Source: Cephalopachus bancanus | Taxonomy: Eukaryota > Chordata > Mammalia > Primates > Tarsiidae | Reading direction: 5' to 3' | DNA length: 64,000 nt | Assembly (NCBI GenBank): GCA_027257055.1 | Contig: JAPVLO010000045.1 | Location: forward strand, 806,001 to 870,000 | Shown: piece after piece, positions 1-11,239 of the stretch | Layout of the letters: each line of letters opens with the position of its first letter | Position numbering within the stretch: position 1 is the stretch's first letter | Position numbers and translations under genes: made by a program | Notes under the pieces: generated by a model | Told to the model about the DNA's origin: nothing | Database searches by the model: none | Seen by the model: the letters and a program-made list of their open reading frames with translations, nothing else

Positions 1-180
1 CAGTAGCTCAGGACCAGCCTGGGCAACATGGCAACACCTCAGCTCTACAATAAGTCCAAAAATTAGCCAGATATGGTGGTATGCGCCTATAGTTTCAGCT
101 GTTTGGAAGACTGAGTTGGAAGGATCACCTGATCCCAGCAGATCAAAGTTGCAAAAAGAAAAGGAAAAAAAAAAAAGAAA
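1..180 (+). repeat. Alu, partial (5' part outside window)
   Basis: Sequence enters in the left monomer (GGACCAGCCTGGGCAACATGG), continues through the linker and right monomer and ends in an A-rich tail. It is old and diverged. Confidence 0.85.
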
Positions 181-186
181 CAATTT

Positions 187-470
187 TGCCAGGTGCGGTG
201 GCTCACACCCATGATCCCAGTGCTTTGGGAGACCAAAGTGGGAGGACTGCTTGAGCCCAGCCAGTCGAGACCAGCCTGGGCAACACAGTGAGATGCCGTC
301 TGTACAAAAAAAAAAACATTAGCCAGGTGTGGTTGCGCGCTTGTAGTCATAGCTACTTGGGAGGCAGAAGAATCGCCTGAGCCCAGGAGGTCTAGGCTGT
401 GGTGAGCCATGATCCTGCCACTGCACTCAAGCCTGGGTGACCAAGTGCAATCCCAACTCAAAATATACAT
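187..470 (+). repeat. Alu dimer
   Basis: Starts GCCAGGTGCGGTGGCTCAC, has both monomers, an A-rich linker, and ends with CCCAACTCAAAA followed by a short AT-rich (TATA) tail. Confidence 0.88.
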
Positions 471-540
471 ATATATATAAAATGTTTGGGGGCAACTATG
501 TTCTAAAGGAAGCAATGCTTAAGGAGAAATACATGATGAG

Positions 541-720
541 ATTGGAAATGTTCTGCACTTGACAGTACTGTAGCCACCAGCGATAATATGGCTCTTGAGC
601 TCTTGAGATGCAACTAGAACCAATTTTTAAAATATCATTTAATTGTAATTAATTTAAATATAAAGGGCCACACATAGCTAGTGGCCACAATATTGACTGT
701 ACAACACAGATCTAGAGATT
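541..720. mobile_element. hAT (Charlie-type) non-autonomous element
   Basis: The stretch contains the 'GTAGCCAC...GGCCACACATAGCTAGTGGCCACAATATTG' arrangement known from small hAT elements of mammals. A similar piece is at 15.46-15.61 kb. Non-coding and decayed; the subfamily is not certain. Confidence 0.55.
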
Positions 721-1465
721 ATGATTATCTGTCAGAATGTCTAAAGCAAAGCATTAGACTTGCCATTTAGTTTACAAGGTGTGACAATTAAGTTCGTGAA
801 CTTGCCACCGTGCACTTACGTTGACAGCACTGTATGAACGACTCAGTAGGGTTTCATAACCTTGGTATATCAGGGTCTCCCAGCTGTGTTCGTGTTGATG
901 TGTGGCAGTGTCTTGCTGAGTGGCGTTCATTATTGTTGTTGCATGCTTTTTGTGTACTGTCGCAAGAATGTCGGAGCTTGAATTACAACAATGAACACAC
1001 ATTAAATTTTTGTAAACTTAGCAAGAATGGAAACTAAATTAGAGATATGTTAATCCAAATTTATAAGGATAATGTCATGAAGGAAACGACAGTGTACAAA
1101 TGTATTAAATGTTTTTTTGAGGGAAGAGAAAGTGTCACAGATGAAGAGTTCAGGATGGCCAGTAACAAGCAGAACTGACAAAAACATTGCAAAAGTTCAT
1201 CGAATTGTATATCAGAATCATCAGCTGACTTTGAGAAGCATAACAGACAAAATCAACATCAATAGAGAAACAGGAAAATGTTAACTGAAAATCTTGGCAT
1301 GAGAAAGGTGTGCAGAAATGGTCCCAAAGGAGCTTTTGCATCATGACAATGCACTAGCTCACACAGCACTGTCTGTGAGGGAGTTTTTACCCAATAAACC
1401 AATAATGTATTGGAACAACTGCCCTACTCACCTGCTCACCTGATCTGGCTCCCAATTATATATAT

Positions 1466-1500
1466 ATATTTGTTTGTTTGTTTGTTTGTTTGTTTGTTTG
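1466..1500. repeat. Short tandem repeat (TTTG)n
   Basis: About eight copies of TTTG after a short (TA)n. It sits at the A-tail end of the antisense Alu fragment that follows, so it is probably a mutated poly(A) tail. Confidence 0.85.
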
Positions 1501-1645
1501 AGTTTGAGTTTGAGTCTCATTCTGTTGCCCAAGCTGGAGTGTAGGGGTATGCTTTTGGCTATGGTATCCTCAACCTGCTGGGCTTAGGCAATCATTCTGC
1601 CTCAGCCTTCCAAGTAGCTGGTACTACAAGCATGTGCCAGCGACT
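1500..1645 (-). repeat. Alu fragment, antisense, inside the mariner relic
   Basis: GAGTCTCATTCTGTTGCCCAAGC through GTAGCTGGTACTACAAGCATG is the right monomer of an Alu in reverse. Mariner coding sequence resumes after it. Confidence 0.8.
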
Positions 1646-2023
1646 TTTTTCTTTACCTGAAGATAAAGGAAATATTGAAAAGAAGACATTTTGATGACAT
1701 TAAGGACATCAAAGGTAATACAATGACAACTCTGATGGCCTTTACAGAGAAAAGAGTTCCAAAATTGCTTTGAAGGGTGATTTTGTGAAAAGAAAGGATT
1801 TTGTTCTGTTTTGAGATCATGAATCATGTCATTTAATGACTCTAAGTTTGTTATTTCTATGTGCTTATATAGATCATTTCATTTTATGTGATAAAATGTC
1901 ATATTGAACAATTTACATTCATATCTAAAAGCCAGTACTGCAATGGTAACATTTACCGATAGGCTCAACTGAATGCATTCTGATTTTATTTTTCATATCT
2001 TTGTGTATGGAATACTTTTGTAG

Positions 2024-2128
2024 GCAGAAAGTGAATTACATAGAGCTACAATTGCTGCAACCCGAACAAGTCATCATCTGGAGGAAACTATTGACAATTT
2101 TGAAAAGCAGAAAATAAAGGATATAAAG
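2024..2128 (+). CDS. CIBAR1: CIBAR1 (FAM92A) internal coding exon 1 of 4 in window
   Basis: This exon is 105 bases, exactly 35 codons, starting AESELHRATIAATRT and ending QKIKDIK. It is preceded by a pyrimidine-containing tract and AG (2022-2023) and followed by GT (2129-2130), so both borders are phase 0. The peptide matches my memory of the late part of the FAM92/BAR domain of CIBAR1, a membrane-curving protein that works with CBY1 at the base of primary cilia. The charged, helix-prone composition fits the last BAR helix. Earlier exons lie left of the window. Identification is by recall, not alignment, but in-frame continuity with three further exons makes it secure. Confidence 0.93.
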
Positions 2129-2379
2129 GTACTAAAGCAACTGTTAATGTTCAAAACAAGTTTTTTAACCTTATATTTTAATTTAAACTTACAAAAATTT
2201 TAAATAACTCTGATTTTGAGCCCAGAAGTAGTCTTTAAAACAAAAGTAAATGAAAATATATGAAATGTTATTTTCTTATGGGAACAATGCTACAAAAGGG
2301 CCAACATTCCCAACGAGAGACCAAATATTTACCCTTTTATCACAAATACTACTTAATGAAGTAAACTATCATTTGCTGT

Positions 2380-2535
2380 GTTTTTATATACTAGGTGCTA
2401 TTTCATGTACTTTTCATAAATTATCCTTCAGTCTTCACAGCAACCCTATGACAATGAGGTGGTGTTATTAATAAATTAAGCAGAGACGTAAAGTGACTTA
2501 CCCAAAGTGCCATAGCTAGAAATATGAACCATAAA
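2380..2535. repeat. MIR SINE fragment
   Basis: Contains the MIR-like run 'ACTAGGTGCTATTTCATGTAC ... CACAGCAACCCTATGA ... AGTGACTTACCCAAAG' typical of the core and tail of mammalian-wide MIRs. Confidence 0.65.
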
Positions 2536-2782
2536 ACAATTAAGTTTTAAAGAAATCTGTGTTCCATTATAATTCACTATCATTAATAAGTAAACAGGAT
2601 AACAGTAACCAAACATACAGATTTGCATCCAGAGTGATATGGTGCCTTAGTCAACAAAATAAGAAGAATTGCCTTCCTTTATTATAACACATCAGTAGGT
2701 CTGAAACTTTCTTTTGGATCATGAAATTCAGTTCATCATCACTAACTCTTTAATAGGCATCTTGGAAAAATTTGAAGGATTA

Positions 2783-3011
2783 GCCTGACATGGTGGCTCA
2801 TACCTGTAATCCCAGCCCTTTGGGAGGCTGAGATGGGGGATTGCTTGAACCCAGAAGTTTAAGACCAGACTGGGAAACATACAGAGACCCTATGTTTATT
2901 TGGGGGAAAAAAAAGTCTGGGCACTGTGCACAGAGGTTCACGCCGCTAATCTCAAAACGTTAGGATCAGCTTTGGCAACAAAGTGAGACCCAAATAAAAA
3001 AAAAAAAAGTA
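2783..3011 (+). repeat. Alu, rearranged
   Basis: AGCCTGACATGGTGGCTCATACC starts a left monomer. After GAGACCCTATGTTTATTTGG a second, shortened start (GTGCACAGAGGTTCACGCC) follows and ends in an A tail. It may be a partial dimer with a deletion. Confidence 0.75.
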
Positions 3012-3114
3012 AAAGATTTTAAGGATTGTTGATAACCCCCTTATAGACTTTAAGATTCATCTCAGGATGTCTTTTTTCTCTCAATATAGATGTTCCTGTA
3101 ATAAGCTTTATTTA

Positions 3115-3500
3115 TTTTAGAGTTGGACTCTCACTCTGTCACCAAGGCTGGAGTGCAATGGCACGCTCACAGCCACCACATCCTTGATCTGCTGGGCTCA
3201 GACGATCCTTCCGCCTCAGTCTTCCAAGTAGCTGGAATTACAGGTGCACGCTACCACACCTGGCTAATTTTTTAAAACTTATTGTAGAGATGAGGTCTCG
3301 CCAAGTTGCCCAGCAGGTCAAGGCTGCAGTGGCCGCGAGTGTGCCTCTGCACTCCAGCCTATGTGACAGAGTAAGACTGCAACTCCAAAAAAAAAAAAAA
3401 GTTACCCGGGCTGTCTCCAACCCTTGAGGTCAGACAATCCTCTAGCCTCTTCCTCCCAAAGTGCTGGGATTACAGGCATAAGCCCCTGTGTCTGGCTGCC
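3115..3500 (-). repeat. Alu dimer, antisense, with an inserted Alu tail fragment
   Basis: An antisense Alu runs from GTTGGACTCTCACTCTGTC to the end at GTGTCTGGC. Inside its left monomer, at about 3313-3402, lies a sense-orientation piece of an Alu 3' end (CTGCAGTGGCCGCGAGTGTGCC to a poly(A)). AGTTGCCC before and AGTTACCC after look like a target duplication. Confidence 0.85.
3313..3402 (+). repeat. 5'-truncated Alu inserted in an antisense Alu
   Basis: About 90 bases of the 3' end of an Alu right monomer plus A14 lie in opposite orientation inside the host Alu, bounded by AGTTGCCC / AGTTACCC. This is a normal but very short retroposition product. Confidence 0.75.
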
Positions 3501-3861
3501 TATAACAAGCTTTAAACAGAAGTTTTCTATTGTTGCTGACAGAGAAATCTGCTTTCATTAGCTATGTTTTTATCAATAAAATAAGCACTTTCTGCTACTT
3601 AATTGTATACCATTCCTCTCCTAAATTCGTGAAACAACATTCATGTGCATCTTTTATTTTCCTTAACTTCCTATCATAGTTTCAAAGAATTTCAGCACCT
3701 CTCAATTCAGTCACAGGCTCTGCACCCCACTGTGTAATAGTAGATGGCGACTTACAGAAGAGCATCTCAGGAGGCTGTCCTGAGCCAGACTTTTTTAATC
3801 AAGCTGGGAGAATATGGTTAGGGTAGAAAGCTGGACACCTGCTCATGTCCTCTTTTTCTTT

Positions 3862-4142
3862 TTTGAGTCAGAGTCTCTGTTGCCCAGGCTGGAGTGCAGT
3901 GGCACAGTCACGGTTACCATAACCTCAATCTACTGAGCTCAGGCAATCCCTCCACCTCAGCCTTCCAAGTAGCTGGAACCACAGGCACACACCACCACAC
4001 GCAGCTAATTTTTTGCTTTATTGTAGAGATGAGGTCTCGTCAAGTTGTCCAGGCTGGTTTTGAACCCTTAGGCTCAGACAATCCTCTTGCCTCCACTTCC
4101 CAAAGTGCTGGGATTACAGGTGTGCACCACCATGCTTGGTGA
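3862..4142 (-). repeat. Alu dimer, antisense
   Basis: From TTTTTTGAGTCAGAGTCTC to CACCATGCTTGG, both monomers present and moderately diverged. Confidence 0.88.
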
Positions 4143-4879
4143 CATCCTCTTAAATTGAGGGAGGGAAAGGATGACTGTTAAGACTGTAATTTGCTATAAC
4201 CTGAACATGGGAATGGACCTCGTGAGGCATGCCCAATTCCACGGCCATCTAAGAACTTCTTGAATGATGTGGTCTGACCCCTCACCCCACTATTCCTCAA
4301 GCCTGCAAAATATCTTTTACACTTGAAAATTCATCTCTGCTCTAATCTTTGGGCTCACTGCTGTGTGCTACCTACATACTGGCTACCTCTACAGGTGGTT
4401 TTAATTCCCTGACTACAAAACTGGGCAGAGGTGACAGGAGACTTCCTGACTGCAATTCTTACTACCCGGGATTTCATAAAGCAGTAGGAGAGGGGGAGCG
4501 AGGGGCTGCACAGTGAAGTATGCACAGAGAAGAAAAAGCTTCCAGGCTCTTCCCCTTGTCTGCTAGATTATGCCCCCCAAACAAGGAAGTCTTCTGATGG
4601 TCATACGAAGAAAAAACAAGGACAGGAAAAAACCTAAACTTAAAAAAAAATGGAGATGTAATTCTGTAATTCAGTGTACAACTCATTGGCTGTTATTCAC
4701 AGATATGTGCAGCCGATACCATTCCATCTTAGAACATTTTCTCACCCCAACCTTATACACTTTTTTACTTTCCTGCCTCCCAGCACTGGGTGACCACCAT
4801 TAATCATCCTTATCTCTATGGACTGAGGTACACTGGACATTTCATATGAAGTAAGTCAGGAACTATATTGACTTTGATG

Positions 4880-6720
4880 ACTGAGTGACTTTTATATATC
4901 CTGTATTCAAGACTTATCCATGTTGTAGGATGTGTCAGCACTTCATTCCTTTTTATGGCCTAATCATATTCCATGGTATGGATGTTCCCACATTTTGTTT
5001 ACCACTTATTAGTTGATATTTGGTTTGTTTCCACCTTTTGGCTATTATGAATAATGCTGATAGAAACATTTACATACAAGCTTTCCTTCATTTCTCTTGG
5101 GTATATACCTAGGAGGGAAATTGTGGATCGTTAGTAACTCTATGCTTCATCCTAGTTTTCCAAAGCGAGTACACCATTATATTTAACCCCCAGCAATGTG
5201 AAGGTTCCAATTACTTGCTATTCATAAGACTTCTCGATTGTAGCCATCCTAGTGAAAATTATTTCATCCTAATGAAAATTAGTTGATGTAGCTTTATTTC
5301 AGGATTCTTTTTCATTATCTATATGTCTATACTTATGCCAGTATCACACTATTTTGATTAACATTGCCTTAAGGCAAGTTTTAAATTAGACTGTGAGTCT
5401 TCCTACTTTGTTCCATCTTGAAAAATTAATGTCCTACTACTTTGAAGTAGTACCTCATTGGAGTTTGTTTATATTTAGTAGAAATGAGGTCTCATGTTGT
5501 CCAGGTTGGTCTCAAACTCCTGGTCTCCAGTGATCCTCCCACCTCATCCTCCCAAAATATTGGAATTACAGCCATGAGTTCACCATGCCTGGTGTTGTAG
5601 TTTTGAATTGCATTCTCTTAGGATGCTTAAAGACCATTTACATATATCTTCCTTGAAGAAACAACGATTCAGATCTTTTGCTAATATATGAATTTAATTC
5701 TTTTTGTTATGGGAAGTTTCATATACGTATATTTTCTGGATAGAAGTCCATTATCAGATAAATAATCTGCAATTATTTTCTCCGATTCTGCAAGTTGTTT
5801 TCACTTTCTTGTTGGGGTTCTTTAAGGGCAAGTTTTTAATCGGGGTGGTGTCCAATTTATCTATCTTTTCTTTTGTTGCTCATTTGAAATCATGAGGTTT
5901 TATCCCTATGTCTTTTGGTAGTTTTTATAGTTTTAGCTCTTACATATGTCTTTGATTCACTTAATTTTTGTATAAGGTGTAAGCTAAAGGTTAAATGTCA
6001 TTCTTTTGCATGTGACTATCCAGTTGTTGCAACATCATTTGTTGAAGACTATTCTTTCCCCAGTGAATGGCCTTGACACCTTTGTTGAAAATCAATTGAT
6101 ATAGCTTTATTTCAGAATTCTAATTCTTTTTCATTATCTATGTGTCTATCCTTATGCCATTATCACACTATTTTGCTTTGAGGTAAGTTATAAATCAGTC
6201 TATGTGAGTCTTCCTTTGCACCATCTTGAAAAATTAATATTGATTTGGCTATTCTGGATCTATTGCAATTCCACATAAATTTTAGAATGGACTTATGAAT
6301 TTCCACAAAGGCAGCAGCTGGGGTTCTGATGGGGATTGAATCACATGTGCAGATAAATTTGAGGAGTATTGACAGTATTGGAATGAATTCTTCCAATCCA
6401 TGGATATGGGTTTTTCTTCATTTATTTGAATTTTCCTTAGTTTCTTTAAACAACATTTGTAGTTTTCTGAGTATAAATTTTGCATTCCCTTTGTTAAAAT
6501 TTTCCTAATATTTTACACATCCATGTGCTATTATAAATTATTTTCAGATTGCTCACTGCAAACGTATAGAAATACAATTGATTTTGGTTCTGTTGACCAA
6601 AAATCGTTTGGTTCAGTTGACCTTATATGCTACTACTTTAACAAACTTGATTATTAGTTCTAATCTTTTAAGTGGTTTTCTTAAAATTCTCTACATTCAA
6701 AATCATGTAGGCAACCTATA
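4880..6720 (-). mobile_element. Old LINE-1 (L1M-type) ORF2/3' fragment
   Basis: Read on the - strand this follows LINE-1 ORF2 from its 3' end inwards. On the + strand the recognisable antisense landmarks come in order: TTATCCATGTTGTAGGATGTG, CATTCCTTTTTATGGCC, CACCTTTTGGCTATTATGAA, GGGTATATACCTAGGAG, CCAATTTATCTATCTTTTC, GTTTTATAGTTTTAGCTCTTAC, CCCAGTGAATGGCCTTGAC. It is heavily mutated with no long frame, carries an antisense Alu fragment at 5480-5595, and contains a local duplication (see findings). Confidence 0.82.
5480..5595 (-). repeat. Alu left-monomer fragment, antisense
   Basis: GTAGAAATGAGGTCTCATGTTGTCCAGG to CACCATGCCTGG. Only the 5' monomer is present. Confidence 0.78.
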
Positions 6721-6966
6721 CTTGTAATGCAAACTCCTATAGGCTTAGCAAATTCCCAGAAATATGAGCACCAGATATCAATATCAGAGCCTGTTATGTG
6801 TCTGAACCTCTCCATTCTGGCATCTTTCCTCATCATCGGCAAACTGGTTCTTTTCCAAGTTTGGCCCCATTTTTGGGTCTCTTATAGTAAAGAGGCATGC
6901 AGAAATGTCATGGTAACAATAGCCTTAATGATCAGCCAGAAACAGTTACACCACTGCCTCCTTCTT

Positions 6967-7263
6967 TCTTTTTTTTTTTTTTTTGAGTTGGAGTCTCACT
7001 CTGTCACTGAGACTGGAGTGCAGTGGCCGCTCTCGGCCACCGCAGCCTCGCCTGCTGGGCTCTGGCGATCCTTCCGCGTCAGCCTTCCAAGTAGCTGGAA
7101 CTACAGGCGCGCGCTACCACGCCCAGCTAATTTTTTGATTTATTGTAGAGATGAGGTCTCACCAAGTTGCCCAGGCGGGTCTCGAACTTGCGGACTCAGG
7201 CAATCTGCTCACCTAGGCCTCCCAAAGCACTGGGATTACAGGCTGAGCCACCGAGCCTGGCCG
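6967..7263 (-). repeat. Alu dimer, antisense, young type
   Basis: T16 then GAGTTGGAGTCTCACTCTGTC through CCGAGCCTGGCC. Flanks GCCTCCTTCTTTC (left) and GCCTCCTTATTTC (right) form a target duplication with one mismatch. Confidence 0.95.
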
Positions 7264-7299
7264 AGCCTCCTTATTTCTAATGAGAACAATATTTAGATA

Positions 7300-8140
7300 T
7301 TTATTGCTACACTGATTGGAGCATATTTCACAAACATTTCTGTGTGTGAGACAAATTCTGGGAAAAGTCAAAGTTATTGATGCCTCTCATATTGGGGAGA
7401 AATAAACCTAGAACATTCTTATTCTTGTCGGGCTACTGCTTCAAATGAAGGCTAAGCTTGAGGATCCTTCTTTCGCCACTCTGGAAGCAGAAATGATTGT
7501 CAGTAGTGAGCAATTTGTGTCTTTTAGGTGGATTTTAACTGAGAAGCCCACTGAAATTTTGGTTAATGACATTCATGAGCAAGGCAATGCAACTCGTAGA
7601 CTTTTCATAGGAACTTTACGAAGAGTATCTTTGGGAGAAAGGCTGGTATAGAACTTAGTGTACAAAACAAGAGAGAAAAATCACAATCCCATTTGTTTTC
7701 CATGTAATAGAAAAAGTCATCAATTATATGGTGAACGTCAAGGGAATTTCACATCTACAAAAAAGGTACTTGGCCGGAGATTACTCTTGGAACAAAAAGA
7801 GACAGGAGGTCAGTACGTGTTGAAGTAGCTGGCACAAACAAGAAACATCTGAATTTTTAGTAGCTTAATTTTTATTATAAATATAAAATCATAGAACTTT
7901 ATAGATAATCTCACCACTGAAAAATAATCAGCATTTTTATTATATCCTTTCAGACTTTTCCTCTATACACAGATACACAGATATGGTAATAACAATAACA
8001 AACATTTCTTAAACATTGACTATGTGCCAGGTACCACTCTAAGCATTTTTGTGGATAATTTACTCCTCAAAACAACCTCATGAGGAAGTTACTATTTTTA
8101 GCCCCAAGAGTTATATAAAAATGAGACCATAAAAGTGTAT
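7300..8140. other. Intron sequence with an unassigned 68-codon frame and a MIR
   Basis: A + strand frame at 7445-7651 encodes 68 residues beginning MKAKLEDPSFATLEAEMIVS; I do not recognise it, and its codons could come from an old retrocopy. A MIR-like segment (CATTGACTATGTGCCAGGTACC ... CCTCATGAGGAAG) lies at about 7985-8105. Nothing else is supported. Confidence 0.45.
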
Positions 8141-8428
8141 CTTTTGAAAATGTATTATCATGGTATTCTAAGAAACAGAGATCCATATCATCAATTTGGG
8201 TACCATTTTCTTCAATATGGATATATTTGCTTATTAATCATCCCTCATTGGTGCACATCTAGGTTAATTTTTAAATTATAAATGTCACTGCATCATTATA
8301 CATCCTTAAATGTCATCTTTTCTGCTGGCCCAGTTATTCTCTTGGGATAAATTTCAACAAGTTAAGTTTCTTGTTCAAAAAGCATACACTCATAATTTTA
8401 ATACCTATTTTTAAAATTTCTGACCACA

Positions 8429-8712
8429 GGCCGGGCATGGTGGCTCATGCCTGTAATCCTAGCACTTCGGGAGGCAGAGGTGAGAGGATTGCCTGATCTC
8501 AGGGGTTTGAGACCAGCCTGAGCAACAACCTTGTCTCTACAATAAATCAAAAAATTAGCTAGGTGTGGTGATGAATGCCTATGGTTCCAGTTACTTGGAA
8601 GGTTGAGGCAGAAGAATTGCCTGAACCCAGCAGGGTGAGGCTGTAGTGGCCATGAGTGTGCCACTGCACTCCAGCCTGGGCAACAGAGTGAGACTCCGAT
8701 TCAAAAACAAAA
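8429..8712 (+). repeat. Alu dimer
   Basis: GGCCGGGCATGGTGGCTCATG to CAAAAACAAAA, flanked by TGACCACA on both sides (8421-8428 and 8713-8720). Confidence 0.93.
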
Positions 8713-8823
8713 TGACCACAAAGGTGCAATCAATTAACATTCCTACTGAAATTCCTCCTTGCATGAGCACAGGTACAACAAGTAGTAGTATTTTTAATAG
8801 ATTTTTAAAAAAATCAGCATCTT

Positions 8824-9106
8824 GCCAGGGGCCGTAGCTCATACCTGCAATCCCAGCATTTTGGGAGGCCGAGGCAAAAGGATTGCCTGGGCACAACAGT
8901 TCAAGACCAGCCTGGACAACTTGGCAAGATTTCATCTCTACAATAAATAAAAAGAAAAAAAATTAGCTGGGTATGGTAGTTCCAACTACTTGGAAGGCTG
9001 ACGCAGAAGGATTGCCTGAGCGCAGCAGGTTGAAGCTACAGGAGCGTGATCATGCTACCGTACTCCAGCTTGGGCAAGAGTGAGACTCCAACTCACACAC
9101 ACACAC
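8824..9106 (+). repeat. Alu dimer
   Basis: GCCAGGGGCCGTAGCTCATACC to a (CA)n-modified tail. AAATCAGCATCT before and AAATCAGTATCT after are the target duplication. Confidence 0.92.
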
Positions 9107-9580
9107 AAAAATCAGTATCTCATTTGCATAGCATTATTACATAGCATCTTTCCATGTATTTAATAATATATTTATTTAGTAAATGACATTTGTCCTTATC
9201 CTCTATTTCTTTTGGATGTTGACATTCCTTAAAAATTTATAAAAATCCTTTATATTAAGAAATGTAGTTCTTCATGTTAAACTGATAATTGGCTGCAAAT
9301 GTTTTCTCATTTTACAGTCATAGTGTTTTGCGTACCCCGAACATTTCTATTTGCTACCTAACTTATTGGTCTTTTTGGTTTCTGCCCTGTTGTCAAGCTT
9401 AGAAAGGTTTTCATCCCCTAGATTACAGAAATACTTGATTATATTTTCTTCTAGGTTTTATATTTTTAAATATCTTAAACGTAAATATTTTATCTTACAA
9501 TTGTGGTTTGTATATAGTATGGAATAGATACCTATTATTTTCAAATGGATAAAAGTTCTCCTGACATCTTTTTGTATAGC

Positions 9581-10535
9581 CTGAGCTCTGGAGAGCTGTC
9601 CTTTTTCCTTGATTTGCCAAAATCTTTTATGATTTTAATGCTACATTAATGCTTAATTTTATTTTGGGAAAAGATAATTAACAAAATGATAAGATCATAT
9701 TAATTGAAAACTTGCCTAGTCTGTATCTTTTCCCTACCTACAAATCACCTCATCCCCTTCTTAGATCAATATGCACATCTTCATTCATTCTTTGCTTATG
9801 ATCCTCCTTGTCATAGGTTTTTTTCATGCTCACAGAAAAACATTCAGATAGAGCTTATCTGCACAATGTGGGAAGAAAATGACTGATTGCAGCACACTTT
9901 ATTGGACAAAAGCTGTAACCTTAGAACTTTAGAATCATATTCTTGTCTCAACAGTTTAGCTGTGAGCAACACTAGGGAAGTCTGTATTTGTCCATTGGAA
10001 AGCTCTATGCAAATGGATGGTATGATTGTCAGTAGTAAGAATGTTATTATTACCAAGTAATTCCTTCAGGTTTCAAGACTGTAAGTGGCATGTACTCTGG
10101 AAAATGAGTGTGAGTCTAAACATATTCTATTGTTTGAACATCAGTTGGAGTTGCAGCAATATTAGCTTCTTAACTACTGCTCTAATACTTCATACGCACG
10201 TGATATCAGACTACATAAGGCATAGACATTTTAGTCAGATGTTTATTACAAATATCAATTATCGAGTATAAAGAGGAGAGCTAACTAAAATTAAAAATAA
10301 GAGGAAAGTATAAAAATGGTAACAGAAAATACTATATATAATTTGGAGGTTTCACTGTGAAAGGTCTTTACAACTGTTTGGCTTTTTTCCCCAGTTGTTT
10401 TGTACTTCATTTGCCCTCTAGAAAAACAGATACTTCTGTATTTCATTAAATTCCAAGGCTATAATGAGGAATAAATGTTCTAAATTCATAAACCAATCTA
10501 AATGATTGCTTACATTCAAATCTTTGTTTTTTTAG
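9581..10535. other. CIBAR1 intron, no further feature recognised
   Basis: AT-rich unique-looking sequence with no repeat I can name and no protein-like frame, ending in the T-rich tract of the 10536 exon. Confidence 0.5.
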
Positions 10536-10649
10536 ACTATACTTTCAGACTTCATCACAATTGAAATGACATTTCATGGGAAAGCTTTAGAGCTCTACAC
10601 TGCTGCCTACCAAAATATACAAAAGATTGATGAGGATAAAGATCTAGAG
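10536..10649 (+). CDS. CIBAR1: CIBAR1 (FAM92A) internal coding exon 2 of 4 in window
   Basis: The exon is 114 bases (38 codons), phase 0 at both ends, with a T-rich tract plus TTTAG before it and GTAGGA after it. It encodes TILSDFITIEMTFHGKALEL and then an acidic segment ending DEDKDLE. In CIBAR1 this completes the BAR-like domain, which forms a dimer that binds membrane. An 8.4 kb intron filled with Alus, an old LINE-1 and MIRs separates it from the previous exon. No frame damage is seen. Confidence 0.95.
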
Positions 10650-10712
10650 GTAGGACTTTGTCTATCCATGCTCAACTCTTCTAGCAATATGGAAATGTTT
10701 AAAAGACAACAT

Positions 10713-11008
10713 TTGTAGCTGGGCATGGTGACTCATACCTGTAATCCCAGCACTTTGGGAGGCGGAGGCAAGAGAATTGCCTGAGCCCATGGGTTTGAGA
10801 CCAGCCTGGGCAACTTGGTGAGACCTCGTCTCTACAATAAATTAAAAAATTAACTGGGTGTGGTGACATGTGCCTGTGGTTCCAGCTACCTGGAAGGCTG
10901 AGGTGGAAGGATTGTCTGAGCCCAGGAGGTCGAGGCTGCGGTGGCTGTGAGTATGCCACTGTACTCCAGCCTGAGAGACAGAGTGAGACTCCAATTCAAA
11001 AAAAAGAG
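10713..11008 (+). repeat. Alu dimer
   Basis: GTAGCTGGGCATGGTGACTCATACC to CAATTCAAAAAAAAG. ACATTTGT before and GCATTTGT after suggest the target site. Confidence 0.92.
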
Positions 11009-11239
11009 CATTTGTTTGTATAGGCAATAGTACCTTACATTAGAATATTATGATGGTTATTGTGTGCAGTTCCAAATAGCTGAACTTTTAAGATTATCCA
11101 CTATTAATTTTAACTATTGAAATTAACCATGGCAAAAGTTCCTAGAGTTAACTTATAAATAGCTAATTTACATAAGCAACTCTATGAATTAAACAATGCA
11201 TTATTCTGACTGGTTCATAAGCCCACTAAAGCATGCTAA

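Larger units (their letters stand above)
776..1835 (+). mobile_element. mariner (Tc1/mariner) transposon relic, split by an Alu
   Basis: Translated in pieces on the + strand, the DNA gives mariner transposase segments: a helix-turn-helix part around 1050-1160 (...QIYKDNVMK...TVYKCIK), a middle part with TSRTDKNIAKVHRIV (about 1160-1210), the catalytic-region motif LLHHDNALAHTALSVREF (about 1337-1390) and a C-terminal part at 1650-1830 (...ILKRRHFDDIKDIK). Frameshifts and stops are present. The segment between the N-terminal third and HHDNA, which should carry the first catalytic Asp, is deleted. An antisense Alu fragment (1500-1645) interrupts the C-terminal part. The left end may be the GTGACAATTAAGTTCGTGAA region; a matching right inverted repeat was not found. 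Dead copy. Confidence 0.8.
8150..9580 (-). mobile_element. Old LINE-1 fragment, split by two Alus
   Basis: Antisense L1 landmarks such as GGATAAATTTCAACAAGTTA, TCAATTAACATTCCTACTGA, GGCTGCAAATGTTTTCTCAT and CTTAGAAAGGTTTTCATCCCC appear in the expected order on both sides of the Alus at 8.43 and 8.82 kb. Strongly decayed, no frame. Confidence 0.65.

Noticed and set aside
6727..7296. 189-codon frame on the + strand
   Set aside because: Most of it is translated antisense Alu; the part before the Alu has no recognisable domain.
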